Of a stretch of DNA of 64,000 nucleotides, positions 54,881 through 64,000 are shown in pieces. This DNA is from Eurosta solidaginis (Eukaryota; Arthropoda; Insecta; Diptera; Tephritidae): positions 251,968,978 through 252,032,977 of the forward strand of contig NC_090320.1 in assembly GCF_040869045.1 (NCBI RefSeq). Reading direction: 5' to 3'. The position numbers were made by a program, and so were the translations under genes. The notes under the pieces were generated by a model that was not told the origin of the DNA, searched no databases, and was given only the letters and a program-made list of their open reading frames with translations. Each line of letters begins with the position of its first letter. Position 1 is the first letter of the stretch.

Positions 54881-55641
54881 CAGACCCGGAGGACGTTGGG
54901 CGGCCCTAAATTTGGTCTATCTGCATACATTTTAATAAGCTTTTTCCATCTAAATCTGCCCTCCCCCCAGTCTCATTCTGAGTCCCAGTCCCACTCCGAG
55001 TCTCAATCCCAGTCCTAGTCCTAATCCCAGTCCCAATCCGTCTCTGGTCTACTTCCCGGGAAAAAGGATCGTAAAAACTAATATAGGCAAATTTATATAC
55101 CAAATTTCAGGCAAATCGAATAGGACGTATGTAAATAGGTATGTGAGTACTATTAATTCATGTCTTTATTTCGGGTTCGCATGCATATTTATCAGTATTG
55201 CCAGGTTGATGCGGCTAAATCGAATATCACAATGAAAATTACTTTAATTCTCTCATCAACAACTTTCATTTGATATCCATATAACCCACACATTCTAGTT
55301 GTAGCCGTGTCCACGCTTCGGCCTATATCTCGAGACCCTAGTCACCAATAGGTATGAAAACAACCCTGTATTAAAGCACTCATCTACAGCTTCAATTTGA
55401 TACACATAATGTAAAAACACATCCTAGTGTTACCCTGATCCATGTTTTGTCCTATATCTCGAGACCCTAGTCACCAATAGGTATGGAAACGACCCTGTAC
55501 TAAAGCACTCATCAACAGCTTTCATTTGATATCCATATTGTACAAGCACTGTCTAGGGATACACGGGCCCACGTTTTGGCCTATATCTCGAGAACCTAGT
55601 CACCCAGGGGTATGAAAATTACCCTCTACTAAAGCACTCAG

Positions 55642-56508
55642 TGATACTCACATCACTAGTCTGATGCTAAGTAAATGAAGCCACAACAACAATAAAGCAG
55701 GCAGTCACTTGTATCTACATAAACGTATCAATCATTATGTCTACACATATGTACGTACACGCAGCGGAGAAGAGACGTACAAACACATGCATATATCTTA
55801 TCTGATGTGTCACTCACATATACACGCGCATATGAGAAGCTATACACGTGCATATGTAGTTATAATTTTATAGCAGTAACTAAGTAATGGCGGCCACCGT
55901 TGTGTGATGGTAGCGTGCTCCGCCTACCACACCGGATGCCCTGGGTTCAAACCCGCGGGCAAAGCAACATCAAAATTTTTAGAAATAAGGCTTTTCAATT
56001 AGAAGAAAACTTTTCTAAGCGGGGTCGCCCCTCGGTAGTTTTTGGCAAGCGCTCCGGGTGTATTTCTGCCATGAAAAGCTCTCAGTCAAAACTCATCTGC
56101 CTTGCAGATGCCGTTTGGAGTCGGCATAAAATCATGTAGGTCCCATCCGGCCAATTTGTAGGGAAAATCAAGAGGAGCACGACGCAAATTGGAAGAGAAG
56201 CTCCTCAGATCTCTTCGGAGGTTATCGCGCCTTACATTTATTTTATTTTTTTAACTAAGTAAATTCTGGAAATGCCTAGAAGTATGGAAAGACGAAATCG
56301 AAGAGTATAAAAAGAAGCAACAGTAGAGGCACGAAAGTCAGTTTGATTTAAGCACGCTATCTGTCGAGCAATAGAAGTGTTTTTTTGAAAGTAGTCTAAT
56401 AAAGACCATTTTGCATTATTGAATATTGGAGTTATTTGTTCAACAGTTTAGTGATTCGAACGTTAGCCGAAGGCTGCAAATAAGCGGAATTGCAGTAAAT
56501 TCGTTACA
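55642..56508 (+). repeat. Solo LTR, split by a SINE
   Basis: Related to the LTRs at 23513-23977 and 25321-25827 but in the opposite direction. Shares GATGCTAAG, ATCATTATGTCTACACATATGTACGTACACGCAGCGGAGAAG, AGATTGTTCTA-type segments, GACCATTTTGCATTATTGAATA and the GGAATTGCAGTAAATTCGTTACA end. No partner LTR and no internal sequence. Matching target repeats were not found; part of the host repeat unit appears lost at the left edge. Confidence 0.7.
55888..56251 (+). repeat. Full-length SINE with target duplication
   Basis: Flanked by TAACTAAGTAA at 55877-55887 and 56252-56262, an 11-bp target-site duplication typical of LINE-driven insertion. Head GGCGGCCACCGTTGTGTGATGGTAGCGTGCTCC with A-box-like GATGGTAGCG and B-box GGGTTCAAACC (about 55942-55952). 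Body TTAGAAGAAAACTTTTCTAAGCGGGG. Tail ATCTCTTCGGAGGTTATCGCGCCTTACATTTATTTT. The tRNA-derived head implies pol III transcription. This is the reference copy for the family in this window. Confidence 0.9.
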
Positions 56509-56644
56509 ATATTTTAATAAACATTCTAGGAGTACCCGGCTCCACGCTTTGGCCAATATCTCGAGACCCTAGCCACCAATAGGCATGAAGAGTACCCTAT
56601 ACTAAAGAACTCATCAACAGCTTTCATTTGATATCCATGTTGTA

Positions 56645-57185
56645 TTAGCTTTACCCGGAGTACGTTGTAACGCCCGATATCGAATGAATGTTGTGTAATT
56701 TTTTCTGTTTTGTTGTTGATAATTTATTTTTGTGTTCTGTAAATTGAATCGAATTATGTACGCATATTTGGTGAAAAATTCGTTTAAAACATTTTATTAT
56801 TTTATCTTATTGTAATGCAAGTGGGTGCACACTATTTTTGGTTTTTTCGTTCGGTGCAAAGATAAACAAATTTTTTGGCGTTCCAACTCTAGAGCAAGCA
56901 ATATATAGCTGGCCATGGGAAAAGCATGGACTCTCTAAATGCAATCCTGCAACAGTACTGGATTGTCCTTCGTTGCTTCGATTACATTCGGCATTAATTT
57001 CTTAGGGCAATGTCTGGTTCCATTGCACAATTTTGGTGGGTTTAAATTCCGAAGAAGCATGACTGGTGCTTATAAAGGGTTAAGAAATTCAATTGGATAA
57101 TTCACAATTTGATTTTCATCTGTACCTGTGTCGATCGATTTATGTTTCGTCACTTCACCAGGAATTTGGTTTTGGATGCGATCAT
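56645..57185 (-). mobile_element. Helitron relic, 3' half
   Basis: Minus-strand helicase text (56815-57185) followed by ~170 bp of non-coding DNA. It ends in ..GGGCGTTACAACGTACTCCGGGTAAAGCTAAT (56640-56675 reversed), a variant of the family B terminal core. This ties the helicase-bearing element to the non-autonomous family B copies. Confidence 0.65.
56815..57185 (-). pseudogene. Helitron helicase (PIF1-like) C-terminus
   Basis: Minus-strand translation gives a continuous region NDRIQNQIPGEVTKHKS, YPIEFLNPL, APVMLLRNLNPPKLCNGTR and LMPNVIEA. After a deletion it resumes as GLHLESPCFSHGQLYIACSRVGTPKNLFIF, then a stop near 56815. The LLRNLNP..LCNGTR and YIACSRVGTP..LFIF blocks are hallmark motifs at the end of the Helitron Rep-helicase protein, which drives rolling-circle transposition. 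The Rep nuclease and helicase core are absent. A stop inside (after LNPL) and the deletion make it dead. Confidence 0.85.
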
Positions 57186-57480
57186 TGATTTTGGACCTAA
57201 GATTGCTCGTTCACATAGCCAAACAGAATTTATATTTAAAATTCTTAATTCTTAAATATGAAAAAGTTTCGTATTGATCGAAGGAACCTACAGCCAAAAT
57301 TTGGTGATAACTGAAGTGTGGGAAATTCGTTCCATATGTAACACACAGATACACAGAATTCGATATTTTTATAAATAGATGTAGATAGACTGAAGCTAAC
57401 AAATTTTCTTACGGCCGTAGATTACTAAAGGTCAAAAAGGATTAACAGCCAAACTCAACAATGCAGTCAAACTTTAGGTC
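57186..57480. other. No gene seen
   Basis: AT-rich sequence upstream of the helicase relic. Includes TGTAACACACAGATACACAGAATTCGATATTTTTATA, a type of sequence common near Helitron-derived repeats; not assigned. Confidence 0.35.
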
Positions 57481-57534
57481 TTAAAATAATCTAAGTTTGT
57501 ATGGCAGCCATATTTCTGAAAAGTCTCATTTGTA

Positions 57535-57715
57535 GGGAAGGTGCCACGCCCCTTTTTTCCCAATTCCACATTTTACTGGAGGTGTTAGGACTTAACTTAC
57601 CAATTTTATTATCCTATCATTACTACATGCCGAGATATGCAGTATGATATATTCCTCTTGTATTGGAGGTGCCACGCCCCTTCTTCCGAATTCCACATTT
57701 TTTTGGTGCTGTTAG
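57535..57715. repeat. Two units of a 128-bp direct repeat
   Basis: GTGCCACGCCCCTTnTTCC.AATTCCACATTTT at 57541 and 57669, period 128 bp. A hAT-type end interrupts the second unit at 57718. Confidence 0.65.
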
Positions 57716-57717
57716 GG

Positions 57718-58235
57718 CAGGGGCGTAGCCAGAAAGTTGGGGGGGGGGCGGGGAGGGGATTTAAACCTTTTTTTTCAGTTAAATAAATAAAAAAATGTTG
57801 TTTATAGCTTTAACATTAAAGTACGTGTATTTAGAATATGATATGAAAAAGGTTACATTAAAACCTCAAGCGCATGCAGCGGCTTTTCTTTGCCATTTCA
57901 TGTAAAACTTCATCAACGGTAACAATTTGATCACGGTGGATGCTTAGTGATGCACAGCCATTCAATCGATTTTCACTCATTGTGTTTCCAAATAGTTTTT
58001 AATCAGCCTAAGAGTTGAAAAAGATCTACCGTTCGTTGCCGTTGTTACTGGAAGCGTACACAAGATTTTCAACAACATGTGAATATTAGGAAAAGCGACA
58101 GAACCGCATTCCTGTAATATTAATCATAGATAAATTGATAAAATAAAATCGAAGTACCTCTTTCAGGAATAAGTAGAATTCATGCTTTTTGAGCCTATGC
58201 ATGAGATCTAACGTATACGTATATAAAATTCAAAA
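57718..58235 (-). mobile_element. hAT element relic (ZMYM1-like group)
   Basis: Terminal CAGGGGCGTAGCCAG (57718-57732) is the kind of end seen in hAT elements whose transposase resembles zinc-finger MYM-type protein 1. A transposase C-terminus reads toward it. The other end is not visible; a family A copy follows at 58237. Confidence 0.6.
57880..58135 (-). pseudogene. hAT transposase dimerisation domain
   Basis: Minus-strand text LLKILCTLPVTTATNGRSFSTLRLIKNYL, then after a one-base shift NTMSENRLNGCASLSIHRDQI and VDEVLHEMAKKSR. This is the hATC dimerisation domain at the end of hAT transposases; the LPVTTA..RSFSTLR..K.YL motif is characteristic. Only the last ~80 residues are seen. Confidence 0.8.
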
Positions 58236-58236
58236 G

Positions 58237-59937
58237 AAACAAGTAAGGAAGGCTAAGTTCGGGTGTAACCCAACATTACATACTCAGCTGAGAGCTTTGG
58301 AGACAAAATAAGGGAAAATCACCATTTAGCAAAATGAACCTAGGGTAACCCTGGAATGTGTTTGTATAACATGTGTATCAAATGAAAGGTGTTAATGATT
58401 ATTTAAAACGTAGTGGGCCTTAGTTCTATAGGTGGACGCCTTTTCGAGATATCGCAATAAGGGTGGACCAGGGGTGACTCTAGAATATGTTTGTACGATA
58501 TGGGTATCAAATTAAAAGTATTAATGAGGGTTTTAAAAGGGAGTAGCCCTTAGTTGTATATGTGAGGGCGTTTTGGAGATATCGACCAAAATGTGGACCA
58601 GGGTGAGCCAGAACATCTTCTGTCGGGTACCGCTAATTTATTTATATATGTCATACCACGAACAGTATTCCTGCCAAAATTCCAAGGGCTTTTGATTTCG
58701 CCCTGCAGAACTTTTTCATTTTCTTCTACTTAATATGGTAGGTATTACACCCATTTTACAAAGTTTTTTCTAAAGTTATATTTTGCGTCAATAAACCAAT
58801 CCAATTACCATGTTTCATCTCTTTTTTCATATCTGGTACAGAAATATGGCATTTTTTCATTTTTCGTAATTTTCGATATCGGAAAAGTGGGCGTGGTCAT
58901 AGTCGGATTTCTGCCATATTTTATACCAAGATAAAGTGACTTCAGATTAGTACGTGAGCTAAGTTTAGTGAAGATATATCGTTTTTTGCACAAGTTATCA
59001 TGTTAACGGCCGAGTGGAAGGACAGACGGTCGACTGTGTATAAAAACTGGTCGTGGCTTCAACAGATTTTGTCCATTTTCACAGTGAACAGTTGTCGTCA
59101 TAGAATCTATGTCTCTACAAATTTCACAAGGAGTGGTAAATTTTTGTTCGACTTATGGCATTAAAAGTATTCTAGACGAATTAAATGAAAAAGGGCGGAG
59201 TTACGACCATTTTGAAATTTTCTTTTATCTTTGTATTTTGTTGCACCATATCATTACTGGAGTCGAATGTTGACATAATTTACTTTTATAATGTAAAGAT
59301 ATTACATTTTTTGTTAAAATTTGACTTAAAAAAGAATTTTTTTTAAAAGTGGGCGTGTTCGTGATCCGATTTCGCTAATTTTTATTTAGCACACATACAG
59401 TAATAGGAGTAACGTGCCTACGAAATTTCATCATGATATCTTTAACGACTGCCAAATTACAGCTTGCAAAACTTTTAAATTACCTTCTTTTAAAAGTGGG
59501 CGGTGCCACGCCCATTTCCAAAATTTTTCAAATTTTCTATTTTGCGTTATAAGATCAACGCACTTACCAAGTTTCATCGCTTTATCCGTCTTTCGTAATG
59601 AATTATTGCACTTTTTCGGTTTTTTGAAATTTTCGATATCGAAAAAGTGGGTGTGCTTGTAGTCCGAATTCGTTCATTTTAAATAGAGATCTGAGATGAG
59701 CGCCCAGGAACCTACATACCAAATTTCATCAAGATACCTCAAAATTTACTCAAGTTATCGTGTTAAGGGATAGACGGATGGACGGACGGACATGGCTAAA
59801 TGAATTTCTTTTTTCGCCCAGATCATTTTGATATATAGAAGTCTATAACTATTTCGATTAGTTTATGCCGTTACGGATTACCGTTTTGCGAACAAAGTTA
59901 ATATACTCTGTGAGCTCTGCTGAGCTGAGTATAAAAA
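58237..59937 (-). mobile_element. Family A copy
   Basis: Begins AAACAAGTAAGGAAGGCTAAGTTCGGGTGTAACCCAAC; one hairpin base pair is lost (CCCAAC for CCGAAC). About three minisatellite units (58320-58600). All internal blocks are present, with GACGGATGGACGGACGGACATGG near 59772. Ends GAGCTGAGTATAAAAAC. Confidence 0.85.
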
Positions 59938-60984
59938 CTGATCGAATAGAAAAAAATTTTATTTAAAAAAGTCATATCTACACGGAAAAAACACTAATGT
60001 GTTTTTTACCTTTTATAATGTGAAAAACACATTATTTTTAATTTATCAAATAATTTTAATTTTACATTTTTGAAATGTGTTTTTGACATGAAAAAAAAAG
60101 TAGATATTTCATAATAATAATGTGTTTTCCACATGGAAAGTAATGTCAAATTTGCATTATATTTCAAAATAGGAAAGTGCACTTGAAAAAAATGCTGTAA
60201 ATTTAACATTATTTAAATGTTAAAAATATTTGCCTTTTCATTCCGATGAATGTAATCGCTGTTGAGGCAAACGAGCAAACGCCTACATTGATTATATTCA
60301 CGCATGCAATAAGTTGGTTGATTTAAATCAATGTCGATTATGTTCGTTTAAGCAAGTTGGATCATTGAACACGATCATGTTGCCGAATGTAATAGAATGT
60401 TGTTGTGTTCGATTTTTGCTGTTATATTGAACATTGAATATGGTAGTTAGGCAAATTTACAAGGAAACCTCTTTATGAAATTATAGTAAAAGTTAAGATG
60501 TACATATGTATATTTAATAAATTGCAGAATTATTATGAAACAGAATATGATTAAAATATATAAGTTTTCACTTCGTACATACATATGCTTGCATTTTAAA
60601 AATATAATAACACCAACAAAGTAAATTCGGAGCAGGATTATAAAGAAATTTATTAACATAGACATAAACACATCAAATATCTGAATTGTATCGACCTAAA
60701 AAATCAAATGATCCTGAGGCAGGGGGACGGGTTTAAACCCTCAAAATCCCCCCTGATCCCTTGTAAATCCTCTAAATGATTCCGCATTCATCCGGACACA
60801 TTATTGGTCTAGGTAAATTAGAAACAGAGTTATACCGATTTGAAAAAAAAAAAAAAAATCCGCTTGGGGTGCCCACGGGGAGGGGGAGCAAATGTGGCAC
60901 ACTTTTTAAAATTGCCATTCCTCAATGTATACGATAAATTGACTTAATGTCATTGGTCAAGGTTCATATGAATAAAAAAAAGAT
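59938..60984. other. No gene; AT-rich
   Basis: Includes a very AT-rich segment (59965-60240) where TAATGTGTTTTT and AAAAACACATTA alternate, giving several short inverted repeats. Otherwise no feature. A G/A-rich stretch lies at 60840-60890. Confidence 0.45.
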
Positions 60985-61320
60985 TTTTGGCCGGGCTTCT
61001 ATTCCGCTCTGCGTCGTGCTCCTTTTTTAATTTTTCCTACAAATTGGCGGGATGGGACCCACATGTTTCATGCCAACTCCGAACAGCATCTGCAAGGCAA
61101 GATTACTTTTCATCCACTGAGAAGCTTTTCTTGGCCGAAATACACTCGGAGTGCTTGCCAAATAAATCCCGTGAGGTGACTCCGCTTACAAAAACTTTCA
61201 TCTTATTTAAAAAAAAAAAAACTTGTTTGTAAAATTTTGTTGTCGCTTTGCCCGGTGCGTGAACAGAGGATCTTCGTTGTAGTAGGCGTAGCAAGTGACC
61301 ACCACACCACGGATGCCGCC
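60985..61320 (-). repeat. SINE, diverged
   Basis: Minus strand: head GCATCCGTGGTGTGGTGGTCACTTGC.., B-box region CTGTTCACGCACCGGGCAAAGC, body TTGTAAGCGGAGTCACC and GCATGAAACATGTGGGTCCC. The ATCTCTTCGG tail is shortened. Multiple substitutions and an A run at 61207-61220. Confidence 0.75.
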
Positions 61321-62250
61321 GTGCGAGCGTGGCCACATTCATTTTCAGAAAAAGAAAATGGAAATAAGATTATTTTTTGGGTGTATGATATACACACCCA
61401 CACTTTGAGCAACGTCCCATGTGATATCAAGCAGTAAGGAATTTATTTATTTTTCGGAATTTCCTTTTGTAGATTTCCGCATCTATTTTATGCAATTTTT
61501 TTTTTTTCGTTATATATTTTTCAAATTTTTTTATATGCATGTTTTGTTGTTTGTTTATTTCCTCTTTTGTTTTCGCCTTGCGGGAAATGCGTAATAAAAT
61601 TTTGTTTGTTTTCGAACCACTAAATGTGTTGGTTATGTATTTGTATGTGTATTTTTATTACTTTATACCTTGAGGCTAAAAGTTTTCTGATGTGGTTATC
61701 TTATGCTTTATTTCAAAGGCTCCCCATACAGATGCATTCTTATACTCATAACACTGTAATGTATACATGTGTGTGTGTGTGTGTGTTCAGATGCGATTTA
61801 ATACAGGTAAATGCTGAGAATGTTACAATTTCACAGCTACTTCTTTCAAAAGTTTTCTTGCCGAACTTTGCCTTGTTTTCAAGTGTATGGGTTGGAATTT
61901 TTTCTTTATTTAAATTTCCATAAGTCATGCAACTAGAGAAAACAAAAATATTTGTTTAGAAAATAGTTTCACAGCAAAGTTTTGTTGGTAGCATTTCAAT
62001 AATGCATTTCCAATGTAAAACGATTTTGTTAAAATAGTTTCATCTTCTTCAATGCTTCGAAACAAAATTTTTGTTTGCTGTGCTAAAAATAAATTAAGAA
62101 TTTGATAGAATTGTGGTTTTGTAAAAGTACTTAATATCAATGGCTTTTGAAAAATTTTATTTACAAGGAAAATCCAACAATGAATTTGATTAATTTATAT
62201 ATTTTGTTTTTTTTGTGCAGTATTGTATAAAACAAAAGAATTAAATCTTA
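61321..62250. other. No gene seen
   Basis: T-rich sequence with a TG run (61770-61786). No supported feature. Confidence 0.45.
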
Positions 62251-62251
62251 A

Positions 62252-62575
62252 TATATAAAAACACGTGTCACAAACTTTTTGGGCGCGATGGACTCCTAAA
62301 CTACTGAACCGGTTTTGAATTTGTTTTGCACCACGTGTGTAGTTTGATCTAACTTGAGAGATAGGATAGGTTATATCTCAGTTTATAGTCGCAATATTAT
62401 TTTATTGCAATTTTTTTAATTTGTTTATACGTAATAATAAAATGTTACGTATACGCAGTGGCACTCATATTTTCAGGTGGTGCGGATATACTTCCGTGTA
62501 ATTGCTTGATGTTTAATTAAACAACCTGCTTATCAATAAAAAATATTATAGCGAATGATATCAAGTATAGCACAT
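62252..62575 (+). repeat. Helitron-type 5' end fragment
   Basis: TTAATATATAAAAACACGTGTCACAAACTTTTTGGGCGCGATGGACTCCTAAACTACTGAACCGG is a typical start of Helitron-derived repeats in insects (compare 34471-34530). It includes the ~65-bp sequence shared with 38811-38873. Confidence 0.5.
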
Positions 62576-62699
62576 CACCAGGCCCGCCGAGAGGGTGGGG
62601 GGAGGGGGTGGGGGTTTCATTAAAAAATAGTTGAGAAATGAGAAGCGCACTAAAGTATTAGTATTCGTTTACTACTTCAACACCCTCGCTAGCGTAGAT

Positions 62700-62942
62700 C
62701 CATTTCAATGAGCGGGGGGCTCCACCACTTTTGACTAAAATAGTTGTGAAGGGAGTTTATCATTTCTTGTAGCTGTCCAGGTGATTCCGCAAGCAAGACC
62801 AGATCACATGCGTACACATACACCTTCACATTAATGTTATTAACCCTGATATCCCACACAAATATTCACTTAGGTCATTTAAGTACAAAGAGAATAGAAC
62901 CGGGCTTAAAAGCAGCGTTGGTGAACACCGTGATTAACAGGG
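62700..62942 (-). pseudogene. LINE reverse transcriptase fragment
   Basis: Minus-strand text GVHQRC (62900-62930), then in a shifted frame FKPGSILFVLK, IRVNNINVKVYVYACDLVLLAESPGQLQEMINSLHNYF (about 62750-62860). The pattern is RT motif B (GVRQGC..SP.LF) to motif C, with YACD in place of YADD at 62803-62814. Two stops and a frameshift. The clade is not the RTE or Jockey type seen elsewhere in the window; exact clade undetermined. Confidence 0.75.
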
Positions 62943-64000
62943 AAGCCGACAGATTGATACTAAACAAAAATTTACAAGACTAATTTGCGTAGACTAGTCT
63001 TAAAATTTCAATCATATGATTTGAAAGACCAAAGGAGGATAGTTTATAAAAGAGCATGTTGCGGGAAAGCACACGAGAAATCTACAAAAAAGGCAAAAGT
63101 GCTTTTATTACGTGAAAAATTGATTTGGGCAGTATTTGAAAGCATGTATTTTTTTTTAATTTTTCTTACAATATTTTAATTGTTTTTTAAACTTTTTTAT
63201 CTAATATAAATCTTACAAATTCTAAAGGCACGCATTAGTTACGTTTAAAGATACTAATTATACCGATATTCACGAACACTTAACACAGTATTTAGTACAG
63301 TTCAAGTTAGAAATACATTGTTGATGATGTCGGAAACGACGAGATTCTGAGTACCATAATGTTGTTTTGTTAATAAGGTGCGGGCTACAGCGCATTTAAT
63401 TTATTTTCAAATGAATGGATTAGATTCGTATCATCACTCGATCATACTTGAGTGAAATAGGTTAGAAGTAAAGTGAGAATGTGTCGACTCGTATTCCATT
63501 GTCTCCTTCTTTGTAATACCTTATCAAACTTTTTTCATGTGTTATCACCCGCGTAAAAAGCTTACTACGGTTTTAAATTTCTCTGTGTTTAGTATTATTT
63601 GTGATGCTGTGAGAATGGACGCGTTTCAGAGCAGCAGAATGCATCTTTAAAACTGCCAGTAGGGCTTTTATGGCTGGGAGGTTAGAAACAATGTTTTCGC
63701 AAACACCCGCCCGACTTATCGTTTTTTAATATTTAAGATGGTAATTTTATGCCTTTTAATTAGGAATAGCGAGCCAGTGGTGTCACAATTATTGTAATGC
63801 TAAATAAATTCCTGATGCAGACAATGGAAAGGCTCATGCAGTTCAAAATTAGAAAAATACGTGTGCTTAAAGAAAGTGATTAAATATATATTGAAGGCCA
63901 AAGTTTAACAAAAAATAAGACCCGAAGCTTCTCTTTGGAACTCTACAATGTAGACAACTGTATATAGATATTTCAGACGCCGTCATTAGGGAGGTAGATT
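62943..64000. other. No gene seen
   Basis: AT-rich DNA to the end of the window; no repeat family or coding frame supported. Confidence 0.45.

Larger units (their letters stand above)
54882..56640 (-). mobile_element. Family B copy, interrupted
   Basis: Minus-strand core at 54882-54925 (ACTAGCAGACCCGGAGGACGTTGGGCGGCCC...GTCTATCTGCAT), CAGTCC-type hexanucleotide tract at 54967-55045, and units of the ~128-bp array from 55250. An LTR (55642-56508) containing a SINE splits the array, which resumes at 56513-56640. At about 56640 the element abuts the end of a Helitron relic. Confidence 0.75.

Noticed and set aside
55888..55965. tRNA gene in the SINE head
   Set aside because: A- and B-box-like sequences are present, but the copies continue into the SINE body and do not fold as a standalone tRNA by eye.

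Overview
The window reads as repeat-rich, AT-rich intergenic or intronic DNA of a higher dipteran fly. The repeat families resemble those of tephritid fruit flies, but that is recognition from memory and was not tested. I find no host gene that I can support. Nearly every coding trace belongs to a transposable element: LTR retrotransposons (Ty3/mdg3-like and BEL/Pao), LINEs (RTE, Jockey-like, RNase H-bearing I/R1-like, and one more RT), a tRNA-derived SINE family, two Helitron/Helentron-like non-autonomous families, a Helitron helicase relic, a hAT relic and a TA-flanked element with inverted ends.

Layout. At 1687-7347 is a young, nearly intact minus-strand Ty3-type LTR element with gag-pol interrupted by one stop codon. 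From 7.7 to 9.8 kb lie Jockey-like LINE debris and old pieces of dispersed family A. From 10.5 to 12.97 kb is an RNase H-bearing LINE relic. At 12971-15444 is a TA-flanked inverted-end element carrying a family A insertion, and 15.8-16.4 kb holds a ~155 bp tandem array. From 22.1 to 27.2 kb an RTE LINE is split by an LTR element (23513-25827, pol deleted) and by a Jockey-like LINE. From 29.5 to 37.3 kb lie family B copies, SINEs and a full family A copy with an expanded 130 bp minisatellite; another family A copy is at 38.9-40.8 kb. From 42.7 to 50.0 kb is a large inverted duplication with ~2.4 kb arms and a ~2.45 kb spacer, and a smaller SINE palindrome abuts its inner breakpoint. At 51323-54038 is a BEL/Pao element with 388 bp LTRs. 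From 54.9 to 58.2 kb, family B, a solo LTR containing a SINE, a Helitron helicase relic and a hAT relic are stacked. A family A copy is at 58.2-59.9 kb, followed by a SINE, a Helitron fragment and an RT relic.

The elements do not form a pathway; what links them is nesting order and shared ends. Three observations stand out. (1) The BEL element carries a zinc-knuckle plus protease-like ORF downstream of integrase, in the position where env sits in other retroelements, with a splice-acceptor-like sequence just before its ATG. (2) Family A has 13 bp subterminal inverted repeats, a terminal hairpin, a GTCY microsatellite and a central minisatellite, which is the architecture of Helentron-associated elements. 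(3) The Helitron helicase relic ends in a version of the same conserved core that terminates the family B copies.
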